Assembly: GCF_004963255.1 (NCBI RefSeq) | Contig: NZ_SUGA01000027.1 | Coordinates: 24,573 to 88,572 of the forward strand | Direction: 5' to 3' | From: Mesorhizobium sp. | GTDB taxonomy: Bacteria > Pseudomonadota > Alphaproteobacteria > Rhizobiales > Rhizobiaceae | DNA: 64,000 nucleotides | Shown: positions 16,181 to 24,526 of the stretch, piece by piece | Numbering within the stretch: the stretch's first letter is position 1 | How the letters are laid out: each line of letters starts with the position of its first letter | The notes under the pieces: generated by a model | What the model was told of the DNA's origin: nothing | The model's database searches: none | The model's input: only the letters and a program-made list of their open reading frames with translations | Translations under genes and position numbers: made by a program

Positions 16181-17524
16181 TCAGGACCGGCCATCTCCAT
16201 ACGTAACGCGCCAGATGGTGCCGTTGCCGTCCTCGGTGAGGATCAGGGCGCCGTCCTTGGCCACGGCGACACCGACCGGGCGGCCCCAGACCGCGTCGTC
16301 GGATATGACGAAGCCGGTGGCGAAGTCGTCATATTCGCCGGTCGGCTTGCCGTCCTTGAACCGCAGCCGCACCACCTTGTAGCCGGTGCGGACATTGCGG
16401 TTCCACGAGCCATGCAAAGTGACGAAGGCGTCGCCCCTGTACTCAGCCGGGAAATTGCCGCCGTCATAGAAGGCGATGTTGAGCGGCGCCGAATGCGCCT
16501 GGATCAGTACGTCGGGCATCGTGACCTTGCCGGCGAGATCGGGCCGCGCGCCCTCGTGGCGCGGATCCTCATAGTCGCCGATATAATACCAGGGCCAGCC
16601 ATAGAAGGCGCCGTCCTTGACGGCGGTCGCGTATTCGAAGGGGGTGTTGTCGCCAAGCTCGTCGCGCTCGTTGACGACGCACCAGAGCGCGCCAGTCGCC
16701 GGCTGCACGGTCATGCCGGAGCAGTTGCGCAGGCCGGTGGCAACGGTGCGGCGGTTGTTGCCGTCGGGGTCGAAGGCGAGCACGTCGGCGCGGCCTTCCT
16801 CCGGGCCCCAGGCCTCGCCCAGCGGCTGCGATTTCGCCCACGCCTCGACACCACCCTTCGGCTTCGCTCCCATGTCCTCGGCGATGTTGGAGCCGGAGCC
16901 GACCGACAAATAGAGGGTGTTGCCGTCGGGCGCGAAGGCGATGTCGCGCGTCCAATGATGGCTGGCGGGAATTTTCGCGACGATGGTCTCCGGCTTGGCG
17001 GAAGCTTCGAGGTCGCCGTCGCGATAGGGGAAGCGCACGACGCTGTTGCTGTTGGCCACATAGACCCATTGCGGCTTGTCGCCCGGCGGATAGAAGGCGA
17101 TGCCGTAGGGTCGCGTCAGGCCCTTGGCGAAGATCGAGGTCTCGGCAGGCTTCGCGCTGTCCTCGGCCAGGCGATAGACGCGGACCTGGTTTGCCCGACT
17201 GTCGGCGACGAAGAGATCGCCGTTCGGGGCCACGCGGACCACGCGTGGACTGTCGATACCCGACGCGACCAGCTCGGCGGAGAAGCCCGGCGGAAGCTGT
17301 GGCTTCGCGCCCTCCGGGCGATCGGTGACGCCGCCGCCATTGGCGGCGGACTCCGCCACATCGGGTTCCGGTTGATCCTGCGGCTTCAGCAGCCGGCGCA
17401 CGCCCGGACGATCGGCCTTCCAGTCGCTGAAGGCCTTTTCGCCGCTGAGCAAGGGGGCCTGCTGCGCAAAGGCACCGGTGGCGAGAATCAAGGCAATGCC
17501 CGCAAGGCCAGCGATCCGTATCAT
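16181..17524 (-). CDS. sorbosone-dehydrogenase-type PQQ-dependent sugar dehydrogenase
   Basis: The 447-residue protein has a signal peptide (MIRIAGLAGIALILATGAFA) and a six-bladed beta-propeller domain from about residue 75: LPPGFSAELVASGIDSPRVV, FVADSRANQVRVYRL, LTRPYGIAFYPPG, ending with GRPVGVAVAKDGALILTEDGNGTIWRV. This is the L-sorbosone/glucose dehydrogenase (GSDH) family, which oxidises sugars or aldehydes in the periplasm with PQQ. The N-terminal segment (residues about 20-70) with KAFSDWKADRPGVRRLLKP is common in this subfamily. No PQQ biosynthesis gene or cytochrome partner is nearby. True substrate is unknown. Confidence 0.9.
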   Translation of the reverse strand: MIRIAGLAGIALILATGAFAQQAPLLSGEKAFSDWKADRPGVRRLLKPQDQPEPDVAESAANGGGVTDRPEGAKPQLPPGFSAELVASGIDSPRVVRVAPNGDLFVADSRANQVRVYRLAEDSAKPAETSIFAKGLTRPYGIAFYPPGDKPQWVYVANSNSVVRFPYRDGDLEASAKPETIVAKIPASHHWTRDIAFAPDGNTLYLSVGSGSNIAEDMGAKPKGGVEAWAKSQPLGEAWGPEEGRADVLAFDPDGNNRRTVATGLRNCSGMTVQPATGALWCVVNERDELGDNTPFEYATAVKDGAFYGWPWYYIGDYEDPRHEGARPDLAGKVTMPDVLIQAHSAPLNIAFYDGGNFPAEYRGDAFVTLHGSWNRNVRTGYKVVRLRFKDGKPTGEYDDFATGFVISDDAVWGRPVGVAVAKDGALILTEDGNGTIWRVTYGDGRS

Positions 17525-17641
17525 GCTGTTCTCCGTCGTCTGCCAATGCGCCTCGCTCGGTCAGGCGCTCCGAGCAGGACATATTGGGCAAACGACCGAA
17601 AAGAGAAGCTTGCGCACGCGGATTTGACGGAGCGCCGGAGC

Positions 17642-17839
17642 TTAGGTCTCTTCGGTATCCAGATCGTCGTCGAGGCGCTTTTCCAACTCGACGAGATCGG
17701 CCGGCAAGGGCAGGCCCATGGCCCGGAGTTCCCGCAATTTCTCGCGCAGCTGCTCCTGGATCTCGTGGTCGTCCTCGGGCTGGTTGATCATTTCCTGCAG
17801 CAGGAGGTCGATCTGGGCCTTGATTGCTTCCAACGCCAT
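17642..17839 (-). CDS. small conserved-looking hydrophilic protein, unknown
   Basis: This 65-residue product (MALEAIKAQIDLLLQEMINQ start) is acidic, leucine-rich and probably all helical, with PEDDHEIQEQLREKLRELRA in the middle. No cysteines and no membrane segment. No family is recognised. The codon pattern and the A-rich GGGAGAAAAAAATGG just before the ATG support a real gene. It lies downstream of hrcA, separated by a 126-base inverted repeat, at a place where many Rhizobiales carry grpE. Confidence 0.65.
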   Translation of the reverse strand: MALEAIKAQIDLLLQEMINQPEDDHEIQEQLREKLRELRAMGLPLPADLVELEKRLDDDLDTEET

Positions 17840-17878
17840 TTTTTTCTCCCTCTGCAGCTGCCGCGACCCTAGGTGTGG

Positions 17879-18004
17879 CGAGATTCAGGTCAGGCCGAGT
17901 CGAGAACGGTGGCTTCCGAGAACCGGAGCGGAGTGTACTTAAGGTACGTGAGCACCGGAAGCGCAGGAAGCCGTCGTTCGCAGGCCGGCCTCACCTGAAT
18001 ATCG
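17879..18004. repeat. 126-bp imperfect inverted repeat, RIME-like
   Basis: Two arms of about 60 bases begin CGAGATTCAGGT and end ACCTGAATATCG. Inner matched parts include GTGGCTTCCGAGAACCGG and CACCGGAAGCGCAGGAAGCC, and the tip is GTACTTAAGGTAC. The arms would fold into one long hairpin downstream of hrcA. Size and two-arm form resemble the RIME elements of Rhizobium; assignment to that family is from memory and not certain. One copy in this window. Confidence 0.65.
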
Positions 18005-18010
18005 ATACAC

Positions 18011-19108
18011 CTAGCGGAGCATGCGCGAAATCAGCTGCGCCGTATAGTCGACCATCGGCACGATGCGGGCGTAATTCAGCCGCGTCGGCCCGATGACGCC
18101 AAGCGCGCCGATGACGCGGGCGTCCTTGTCGCGGTAGGGCGCGACGACCAGCGACGAGCCGGACAGCGAGAACAGCTTGTTCTCCGAGCCGATGAAGATG
18201 CGCACGCCCGGCCCTTCCTCGGCGAGGTCGAGCAGCTGCAGCAGCCCGTCCTGCGTCTCCAGGTCCTCGAACAGATGGCGCAGCAGTTCGAGATCGGCCT
18301 GGGCGGTGACGTTTTCCAAGAGGTTGGCGCGGCCGCGCACGATGAGACGCGCCGGCAGGCCGCTTTCGGCGCCGGCCCAGACCGCCAGCCCCTTCTCGAC
18401 AAGATCCTGCGACAGCGTATCGAGGGCGGATTTGGTTTCGTCCTTGATGCGGGTGATCTCGGCGCGCGCCTCGGCAAGCGTGCGGCCCCTGATATGGGCG
18501 TTGAGGAAATTGGACGCCTCGTGCAGTTGCGAGACGGTGGTGCCGGCGGGCAGGTCGACGACGCGGTTCTCGACATCGCCGTTCTGCGACACCAGCACGG
18601 CCAGCGCCTTGGTGGGCTCGAGCTGGATGAATTCGATGTGCTTCAGCGCCACCTCGTTCTTGGAGGCGAGCACGAGGCCGGCGCCGCGCGACATGCCGGA
18701 CAGCATCTGGCTGGCCTCGGTCAGCATATGCTCCAGCGTCGCGCCGGAGCCTGAGGCGCGCACCTGCGCCTCGATGATGCGGCGCTCGTCGTCGGAAAGA
18801 TCGCCGAGCTCCATGAAGGCATCGACGAAGAAGCGCAGGCCGGTCTGAGTCGGCAGGCGGCCGGCGGAAACATGCGGCGCGTAGATCAGCCCCAGATGCT
18901 CGAGGTCGCTCATCACGTTGCGAATGGTGGCCGGCGACAGCGAGGAGGGCAGGATGCGCGACAGGCTGCGCGAACCGACCGGCTCGCCGTCGCGCAGATA
19001 GGAATCGACGATCCGCCGGAAAATATCGCGCGAGCGCATGTCGAGTGACTGAAGCACCGGCGACTGAAGCCCGGGTGACTGCGACATCGGATCGACTGGT
19101 CTGTTCAT
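18011..19108 (-). CDS. hrcA: heat-inducible transcription repressor HrcA
   Basis: HrcA represses groESL-type heat-shock genes by binding CIRCE and is itself kept active by GroEL. The 365-residue protein has an N-terminal winged helix (RDIFRRIVDSYLRDGEPVGS, SPATIRNVMSDLEHLGLI), then a GAF-like dimerisation domain (RLPTQTGLRFFVDAFMEL, IFIGSENKLFSLSGSSLVVA). The start at 19108 (MNRPVDPMSQ) is taken because AGGAGG lies 12 bases upstream; an ATG at 19087 is a possible alternative. It is divergent from rph, as in many Rhizobiales. No CIRCE element was seen in the window. Confidence 0.96.
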   Translation of the reverse strand: MNRPVDPMSQSPGLQSPVLQSLDMRSRDIFRRIVDSYLRDGEPVGSRSLSRILPSSLSPATIRNVMSDLEHLGLIYAPHVSAGRLPTQTGLRFFVDAFMELGDLSDDERRIIEAQVRASGSGATLEHMLTEASQMLSGMSRGAGLVLASKNEVALKHIEFIQLEPTKALAVLVSQNGDVENRVVDLPAGTTVSQLHEASNFLNAHIRGRTLAEARAEITRIKDETKSALDTLSQDLVEKGLAVWAGAESGLPARLIVRGRANLLENVTAQADLELLRHLFEDLETQDGLLQLLDLAEEGPGVRIFIGSENKLFSLSGSSLVVAPYRDKDARVIGALGVIGPTRLNYARIVPMVDYTAQLISRMLR

Positions 19109-19256
19109 TCCGGCGAGAAACCTCCTACCGGAAAGATATAGACTCCCGGTCGGCCCGCGCAACCCGCCCTGGCCCGCGCCCCCTTTTCCTTTGCGCGAGA
19201 GACTGCATGCGTCTACAAGCCGCCAACGAATCCGGGAAAGAACAGAAAGAGCCTCG

Positions 19257-19973
19257 ATGCGCCCCTCCAAACGCCAAGCCGACGAAATGCGCGCCATCTC
19301 CTTCGAGCGCGGCGTGTCCAAGCATGCCGAAGGCTCGTGCCTGGTGAAGTTCGGCGACACGCATGTCCTGTGCACGGCGAGCCTTGAGGAAAAAGTGCCG
19401 GCCTGGATGCGCAATTCCGGCAAGGGCTGGGTGACGGCCGAATACGGCATGCTGCCGCGCTCGACCGGCGAGCGCATGCGGCGCGAGGCTTCCGCCGGCA
19501 AGCAGGGCGGCCGCACGCTGGAGATCCAACGGCTGATCGGCCGGAGCTTGCGCGCCGTGGTCGACCTGCAGGCGCTGGGCGAGCAGCAGATCACCGTCGA
19601 CTGCGACGTCATCCAGGCCGATGGCGGCACCCGCACCGCCTCGATCACCGGCGGCTGGGTGGCGCTTTACGACTGCCTGCGCTGGATGGAAGCGCGCCAG
19701 ATGGTCAGCGTCGCCAAGGTGCTGAAGGATCATGTCGCGGCGATTTCCTGCGGCATCCATGACGGCCAGCCGGTCATCGACCTCGATTACCTCGAGGATT
19801 CCTCGGCCGGCACCGACGCCAATTTCGTCATGACCGGCAAGGGCGGCATCGTCGAGATCCAGGGCACCGCCGAGGGCGAGCCTTTCTCCGAGGAGCAGTT
19901 CGCGGCGCTGATGGGGCTGGCCAAGAAGGGCATCTCGCGGCTGGTGAGCCTGCAGCAGATGGCGGTGGCGTAG
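19257..19973 (+). CDS. rph: ribonuclease PH
   Basis: RNase PH trims the 3' ends of tRNA precursors by phosphorolysis. The 238-residue protein (MRPSKRQADEMRAISFERGV start) has the family signatures GDTHVLCTASLEEKVPAWM, GWVTAEYGMLPRSTGERMRR, RLIGRSLRAVVDL and the phosphate-binding/active region TVDCDVIQADGGTRTASITG. Length is exactly typical. First gene of a tight cluster rph-VOC-rdgB-hemW, with spacings of 7, -1 and -4 bases, divergent from hrcA. Confidence 0.98.
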   Translation: MRPSKRQADEMRAISFERGVSKHAEGSCLVKFGDTHVLCTASLEEKVPAWMRNSGKGWVTAEYGMLPRSTGERMRREASAGKQGGRTLEIQRLIGRSLRAVVDLQALGEQQITVDCDVIQADGGTRTASITGGWVALYDCLRWMEARQMVSVAKVLKDHVAAISCGIHDGQPVIDLDYLEDSSAGTDANFVMTGKGGIVEIQGTAEGEPFSEEQFAALMGLAKKGISRLVSLQQMAVA

Positions 19974-19980
19974 GGCACTT

Positions 19981-20391
19981 ATGAGACCTTCCGCCATCCT
20001 AGAATCGGCCCTCTACGTCATCGATCTCGCCGCCGCCGAAGCCTTCTACCGCGACATCATCGGCCTCGAAGCGCTGGGCAAGGTCGAGGGCCGCCACGTC
20101 TTTTTCCGCTGCGGCGACGGCGTGCTGCTGCTCTTCAATGCCGAGGCAACCAAAATTCCGCCGGTGCCGGACGCTCGCCTGAAAGTGCCGCCGCACGGCA
20201 CGGCCGGCGAGGGGCATCTCTGTTTTGCGGCTACCGCCGACGAAATCGCCGCATGGCGCAAGCATCTCGCCGCCAACAACATCGCCATCGAAAGCGATTT
20301 CGAATGGCCGCAAGGCGGGCACTCGATCTATATCCGCGACCCTTCGGGCAATTCGATCGAGTTCGCCGAGCCAAGGATCTGGGGTTTCTGA
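19981..20391 (+). CDS. VOC-family (glyoxalase/bleomycin-resistance fold) protein
   Basis: The 136-residue protein has one vicinal-oxygen-chelate domain: ALYVIDLAAAEAFYRDIIGL at the start, GHLCFAATADEIAAW in the middle with a metal-binding His, and YIRDPSGNSIEFAEPRIW at the end with the last Glu ligand. These proteins use a divalent metal; the substrate here is unknown. It lies between rph and rdgB, sharing one base with rdgB (TGATG), so it is co-translated with nucleotide and RNA housekeeping enzymes. Confidence 0.9.
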   Translation: MRPSAILESALYVIDLAAAEAFYRDIIGLEALGKVEGRHVFFRCGDGVLLLFNAEATKIPPVPDARLKVPPHGTAGEGHLCFAATADEIAAWRKHLAANNIAIESDFEWPQGGHSIYIRDPSGNSIEFAEPRIWGF

Positions 20392-21068
20392 TGCATTCTT
20401 TGAACGGAAAGAAGATCGTCGTCGCCAGCCACAATGCCGGCAAGCTGCGCGAATTCGCCGACCTGATGGCGCCGTTCGGCTTCGAGGCGAAATCGGCCAA
20501 GGAATACGGCCTGCCCGAGCCGGACGAAACCGGCACGACCTTCGAGGAGAACGCCTATATCAAGGCCTTCGCCGCGGCCAAGGCGACCGGCCTGCCGGCG
20601 CTGTCTGACGATTCCGGTCTCTGCGTCGACGCGCTCGATGGCGCGCCTGGCGTCTATACCGCCAACTGGGCCGAGAAGCCGGACGGCAGCCGGGATTTCG
20701 GCATGGCCATGCAAAAGACGGAGACCGCGTTGCAGGATGCCGGCGCGACCGAGCCTTCGCAGCGCAGCGGACGCTTCGTCGCCGTCATCTGCCTGGCATT
20801 TCCGGACGGCGAGGCCGAATATTATCGGGGCGAGGCCGAGGGCACGCTGGTATGGCCGCCGCGCGGCACGCTGGGTTTCGGCTACGATCCGGTGTTCCTG
20901 CCCAACGGTTTCGACAAGACTTTTGGCGAGATGAGCGCAGAAGAAAAGCATGGCTGGAAGCCCGGCCAGGCGGAGGCGCTTTCGCACCGCGCCCGCGCCT
21001 TCCAGAAATTCGCCGAAGCGCGATTGGATTTGGCCAGATTGGATCTGGCGCGATCAGGGCCCGCATGA
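20391..21068 (+). CDS. rdgB: XTP/dITP diphosphatase (RdgB/HAM1)
   Basis: RdgB hydrolyses non-canonical purine triphosphates (dITP, XTP), keeping them out of DNA. The 225-residue protein has KIVVASHNAGKLREFADLM at the N-terminus, FEENAYIKAFAAAKATGLPALSDDSGL (active-site region with Glu and Asp), PGVYTANWAEK, and GFGYDPVFLPNGFDKTFGEM. The start at 20391 overlaps the VOC stop by one base. A short alternating tail (LDLARLDLARSGPA) ends the protein and overlaps hemW (ATGA). Confidence 0.97.
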   Translation: MHSLNGKKIVVASHNAGKLREFADLMAPFGFEAKSAKEYGLPEPDETGTTFEENAYIKAFAAAKATGLPALSDDSGLCVDALDGAPGVYTANWAEKPDGSRDFGMAMQKTETALQDAGATEPSQRSGRFVAVICLAFPDGEAEYYRGEAEGTLVWPPRGTLGFGYDPVFLPNGFDKTFGEMSAEEKHGWKPGQAEALSHRARAFQKFAEARLDLARLDLARSGPA

Positions 21069-22237
21069 GCGCAGTGACCATACCGCTCGACCGCAGCCCC
21101 GGCTTCGGGGTCTATATCCACTGGCCGTTCTGCGCGGCCAAGTGCCCTTACTGCGACTTCAACAGCCATGTCCGCCACCAGCCGGTCGACCAGGAGCGCT
21201 TCGCCCGCGCCTTCGAGACCGAGCTCGCAACCATGCGCGCCCGCACCGGGCCACGCGAGGTGACCAGCATCTTTCTCGGCGGCGGCACGCCGTCGCTGAT
21301 GAAGCCGGAAACGGTGGGCGCGGTGCTGGATGCGGTGGCGAGGAACTGGACGGTGCCTGAAGGCATCGAGGTGACGCTGGAGGCCAACCCGTCCTCGGTC
21401 GAGGCCGAGCGTTTCCGCGGCTACCGCGCATCAGGCGTCAACCGCGTCTCGCTCGGCGTGCAGGCGCTGAACGACAAGGATTTGCGCTTCCTCGGCCGGC
21501 TGCACAATGTCGAGGAAGCGCTTTATGCCATCGGGCTGGCGCGGGACATATTTCCCCGTCTCTCCTTCGACCTGATCTATGCCCGGCCCGGCCAGACACC
21601 GGAGGCGTGGGGGGCGGAGCTGGAACAGGCGATTGGCTATGCGGTCGACCATCTCTCGCTCTACCAGCTGACCATCGAGGAGGGCACGCCCTTCCATGCG
21701 CTTCACGCGGCGCGCAAGTTCACCCTGCCCGACAACGACCATGCCGCCGATCTCTATGCGCTGACGCAGGAGGTGACGGCGACGCATGGGCTGCCGGCCT
21801 ATGAGATTTCCAACCACGCCCGGCCGGGCGCCGAAAGCCGGCACAACCTCACCTATTGGCGCTATGGCGAATATGTCGGCGTCGGTCCGGGCGCGCATGG
21901 CCGCTTCGTCGAGAACGGCCGCCGCACCGTGACGATAGCGGAACGGATGCCGGAGACCTGGGCCAACCTGGTCGAGGCCAAGGGGCATGGCGTCACCGGC
22001 GGCGAGATTCTCACGCGCTCCGAGGAAGCCGATGAATTCCTGCTGATGGGCTTGCGGCTCGCCGAAGGCATCGACCTGCAGCGCTACGAGGCGCTGTCGG
22101 GGCGAGGCCTCTCCAGCGCACGGCTTTCGGTGCTGCAGGAAGAAGGGCTGGTGGCGCCGGTCGGCAATGCAAGGCTACGCGCCACGACCGCCGGCATGAT
22201 CGTGCTGGATGCGGTGGTGGCGGATCTGGCGCGGTAA
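21065..22237 (+). CDS. hemW: radical SAM heme chaperone HemW
   Basis: HemW binds heme and inserts it into respiratory proteins; it was formerly annotated as oxygen-independent coproporphyrinogen oxidase. The 390-residue protein has the radical-SAM cluster CAAKCPYC (CxxxCxxC) in YIHWPFCAAKCPYCDFNSH, the SAM motif FLGGGTPSLM, and the HemN C-terminal domain (LRLAEGIDLQRYEAL). It lacks the extra N-terminal part and fourth Cys of true HemN, which supports HemW. Last of four coupled genes behind rph. Confidence 0.95.
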   Translation: MSAVTIPLDRSPGFGVYIHWPFCAAKCPYCDFNSHVRHQPVDQERFARAFETELATMRARTGPREVTSIFLGGGTPSLMKPETVGAVLDAVARNWTVPEGIEVTLEANPSSVEAERFRGYRASGVNRVSLGVQALNDKDLRFLGRLHNVEEALYAIGLARDIFPRLSFDLIYARPGQTPEAWGAELEQAIGYAVDHLSLYQLTIEEGTPFHALHAARKFTLPDNDHAADLYALTQEVTATHGLPAYEISNHARPGAESRHNLTYWRYGEYVGVGPGAHGRFVENGRRTVTIAERMPETWANLVEAKGHGVTGGEILTRSEEADEFLLMGLRLAEGIDLQRYEALSGRGLSSARLSVLQEEGLVAPVGNARLRATTAGMIVLDAVVADLAR

Positions 22238-22242
22238 GCTGT

Positions 22243-22563
22243 TTGAAGAACGTTCTGTTCGTCTGCAGCCAGAACCGGCTGCGCAGTCCGACCGCCGAGC
22301 AGGTGTTTTCCAAGCGCCGCGACATCGGGGTGGAATCGGCCGGCACCAATCATGACGCCGACAACCCGCTGACGCATGAACTGGTCGCGTGGGCGGACAT
22401 CATCTTCGTCATGGAGAAGGCGCATCGCGCCAAGCTGCAGAAGAAATTCCGATCGAGCCTGAAGGGCGCCAGGGTGATCTGCCTCGATATCCCGGACGAC
22501 TACGAGTTCATGGACCCGGAACTGGTGCGGCTGCTGGAAACGAAGGTGCCTCGGTATCTCTGA
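22243..22563 (+). CDS. low-molecular-weight phosphatase-like protein
   Basis: The 106-residue product starts with TTG at 22243, five bases after hemW. It opens NVLFVCSQNRLRSPTAEQVF, containing the P-loop C-x5-R of low-molecular-weight protein tyrosine phosphatases, and carries DIPDDYEFMDPELVRLL near the end, where the family places its acid residue. It is shorter than classic members (about 150 residues), so it belongs to the short subfamily of bacterial phosphatase-like proteins. Substrate is unknown. Confidence 0.85.
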   Translation: MKNVLFVCSQNRLRSPTAEQVFSKRRDIGVESAGTNHDADNPLTHELVAWADIIFVMEKAHRAKLQKKFRSSLKGARVICLDIPDDYEFMDPELVRLLETKVPRYL

Positions 22564-22587
22564 AGGCTGCGGCGATCCCCAGCGCGT

Positions 22588-22746
22588 TCGTCATTCTCGG
22601 GCTTGACCCAAGAATCCATGCCGTGACCTATGCGAAGGGTGCGGCGGTCCAGAATTCTGCACCGTTGGTGGCGCTTCGATGTAACGGCATGGATTCCAGG
22701 GTCTGCGCGCGTCGCTTCGCTCCTTGCTCCGCCCTGGAATGACGAA
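22588..22746. repeat. family A interspersed inverted repeat
   Basis: It starts CGTCATTCTCGGGCTTGACC and ends CCGCCCTGGAATGACGAAG. The middle holds CCAGAATTCTGCACCGTTG, nearly identical to 13263-13445. The arms are an imperfect inverted repeat around AATCCATGCCGTGAC and GTAACGGCATGGATTCCAGG. Confidence 0.75.
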
Positions 22747-22775
22747 GCGCGAGATGGCGAACGTTGCTGGTTGTT

Positions 22776-22964
22776 CTAAGCGTCGTGCTTCTGGCGGTGC
22801 TTGCCGCGGTGCTTCTCGCCATGCGCGTCATCGGGGCGGTCAGGCTTCGCATCGGCCTTGTCGCGACGTGCGCCGCTCTGGGCGGCGATGGGGTGTGGAG
22901 GGATGCCCTCGCGGGCGGCCTTGCTTTCAAGTCGGCTGATGAAGATGTCGAAGCGACTGGGCAT
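22776..22964 (-). CDS. small basic ORF, 62 residues, unknown
   Basis: An ATG at 22964 opens 62 codons (MPSRFDIFISRLESKAAREG start) with GGAGGAGG twelve bases upstream. The first half looks protein-like; the C-terminus is rich in Lys, His and Asp (DDAHGEKHRGKHRQKHDA). It overlaps only the non-coding 5' extension of the rsmI frame on the other strand. No family recognised. It is plausible but unproven. Confidence 0.45.
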   Translation of the reverse strand: MPSRFDIFISRLESKAAREGIPPHPIAAQSGARRDKADAKPDRPDDAHGEKHRGKHRQKHDA

Positions 22965-23115
22965 CGTCCGGTCCTGCCTCCTCCCGGGGAATCAGGGGTT
23001 AAATTCGCCGCTGTGGGTTTCGTTCCGCACTGTGGCAAAGGCATGGCGATTTCCTTGACCCGACCTCACGTTTTGCAACAGGCCGTCAGCCATGCCAAAG
23101 AGACTTTGTTCTTTC

Positions 23116-23159
23116 GCAATTCCGGACGGAAAACCGCTACGCACTTTTCCTGGAATTGC
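23116..23159. repeat. family D palindromic element
   Basis: Ends GCAATTCC and GGAATTGC, interior GGAAAACCGCTACGCACTTT. It differs from the copy at 6926-6968 at only a few positions. It lies 18 bases before the rsmI start, so it would be in that gene's 5' leader or mark its promoter edge. Confidence 0.75.
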
Positions 23160-23177
23160 TTGGACGGAGGGTTATCC

Positions 23178-24068
23178 TTGACCGACGACAGAAGCAGCTA
23201 CCTGATCGGACAGACCGAGATCGCGGCGCGGCCGCTCTCGCCGGCGCTCTATCTGGTGGCGACGCCGATCGGCAATCTGGCTGATATCACGCTGCGCGCG
23301 CTGGAGACGCTGGCCGCCGCCGATATCGTCGCCTGCGAGGACACGCGCGTCTCGCGCGTGCTGCTCGAACGCTACGGCATCCGCCGCCGCACCACCGCCT
23401 ATCACGAGCACAATGCGCAAGAGGCCGGGCCGAAACTGATCGAGGCGCTGGCGGCCGGGCAAAGCGTGGCGCTGATCTCCGACGCCGGCACGCCGCTGGT
23501 CTCCGATCCCGGCTACCGGCTGGTCGGCGAGGCGCTGGAGCAGGGCATCCGCGTGGTGCCGATTCCAGGACCTTCGGCCGCGCTTGCCGCGCTGACGGCG
23601 TCGGGCCTGCCCTCCGACGCCTTCCTGTTCGCCGGCTTCCTGCCTGTGAAGACCGGGCAGCGGCTGGCCAAGCTGGAAACCTTCAAGGCGGTGCCGGCAA
23701 CGCTGATTTTCTTCGAGTCGCCCAGACGGCTGGCCGAGACGCTTGCCGCCATGGTCGAGGCACTGGGGGGCGCGCGGAAGGCCGCGATCGGGCGCGAGCT
23801 GACCAAGGCTTTCGAAGAGATGCGCACCGGCACGCTGGCCGAGCTGGCCGGCCACTATGCCGCCGCCGACACGCCGAAGGGCGAGATCGTCATCTGCGTC
23901 GGCCCGCCTGAAGCAGCGGAAGAGCAGCCGGCCGACATCGACCGGCTGCTGTTGTCGCTGGCGGCCGAGATGCCGGCCTCGAAGGCGGCGTCGGAGGCGG
24001 CGAAGATGACCGGCGGCCAGAAACAGGCGCTCTACCGGCGGCTCTTGGAGCTCAAGAACGGACCATGA
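23178..24068 (+). CDS. rsmI: 16S rRNA (cytidine1402-2'-O)-methyltransferase RsmI
   Basis: RsmI methylates the ribose of C1402 in 16S rRNA. The 296-residue protein has the tetrapyrrole-methylase fold: LYLVATPIGNLADITLRALE, IVACEDTRVSRVLLERYGI, HNAQEAGPKLIEAL and SDAGTPLVSDPGYRLV. The start is the TTG at 23178 with GGAGG seven bases before it; the same frame is open upstream for another 138 codons, but that part covers repeat DNA and is not family sequence. yraN follows, as in many bacteria. Confidence 0.95.
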   Translation: MTDDRSSYLIGQTEIAARPLSPALYLVATPIGNLADITLRALETLAAADIVACEDTRVSRVLLERYGIRRRTTAYHEHNAQEAGPKLIEALAAGQSVALISDAGTPLVSDPGYRLVGEALEQGIRVVPIPGPSAALAALTASGLPSDAFLFAGFLPVKTGQRLAKLETFKAVPATLIFFESPRRLAETLAAMVEALGGARKAAIGRELTKAFEEMRTGTLAELAGHYAAADTPKGEIVICVGPPEAAEEQPADIDRLLLSLAAEMPASKAASEAAKMTGGQKQALYRRLLELKNGP

Positions 24069-24109
24069 TCCCAAAAAGTGGAAGCCGGTTTTTGGATAAG
24101 ATCATCGTC
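24063..24109. repeat. family D repeat between rsmI and yraN
   Basis: CATGATCCCAAAAAGTGGAA, then GCCGGTTTTTGGATAAGATC, an imperfect palindrome in reverse orientation to 11351-11400. It begins at the last codons of rsmI, so the rsmI stop has been supplied within or at the edge of the element. Confidence 0.65.
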
Positions 24110-24128
24110 GAGCAAAAAGGAGCCGACG

Positions 24129-24506
24129 GTGGCTGAGCGCACGGTCGGCCATCGCCGCAAGGCCTATCGGCGCGGTCATCGCGGCGAATGGCTGGCGGCG
24201 CTGGCGCTGATGCTGAAAGGCTACCGCATCCTTGCCCGCCGCCATCGCACAAGGCTCGGCGAGATCGACCTGATCGCCCGGCGCGGCGATCTCGTGCTGT
24301 TCGTCGAGGTCAAGGCGCGCCGCACGCTGATAGAGGCGATGGAAGCGATCGGCCATGAATCGGAGCGCCGCATCGAGGGCGCCGCGGATCTGTGGCTGTC
24401 GCGCCAGCCGGATTACGGGCGGCTTTCGCTGCGTTTCGACATGGTGGCGGTGCTGCCCTGGCGCTGGCCGGTGCATGTCGAGAACGCGTTTTATGGGAGG
24501 GATTGA
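24129..24506 (+). CDS. YraN/UPF0102 family nuclease-fold protein
   Basis: The 125-residue protein starts with GTG at 24129 (AAGGAG six bases upstream): VAERTVGHRRKAYRRGHRGE. It contains YRILARRHRTRLGEIDLIAR and LVLFVEVKARR, the GEIDLIA and FVEVKxR motifs of the UPF0102 family, which has a PD-(D/E)xK restriction-endonuclease-like fold. Its role is unproven; links to recombination or Holliday junction processing have been proposed for the family. It is downstream of rsmI in the usual order. Confidence 0.92.
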   Translation: MAERTVGHRRKAYRRGHRGEWLAALALMLKGYRILARRHRTRLGEIDLIARRGDLVLFVEVKARRTLIEAMEAIGHESERRIEGAADLWLSRQPDYGRLSLRFDMVAVLPWRWPVHVENAFYGRD

Positions 24507-24526
24507 GCGCCTGCTCAATGGCGATA

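Noticed and set aside
16166..17872. 568-codon plus-strand open frame
   Set aside because: Opposite the sorbosone-type dehydrogenase and a small gene; no recognisable fold.
18011..19256. CIRCE element at hrcA
   Set aside because: No TTAGCACTC-N9-GAGTGCTAA-like sequence was seen in the hrcA-rph gap.
22764..23177. 138-codon N-terminal extension of RsmI
   Set aside because: It covers repeat DNA and family members start near the TTG at 23178, which has GGAGG before it.
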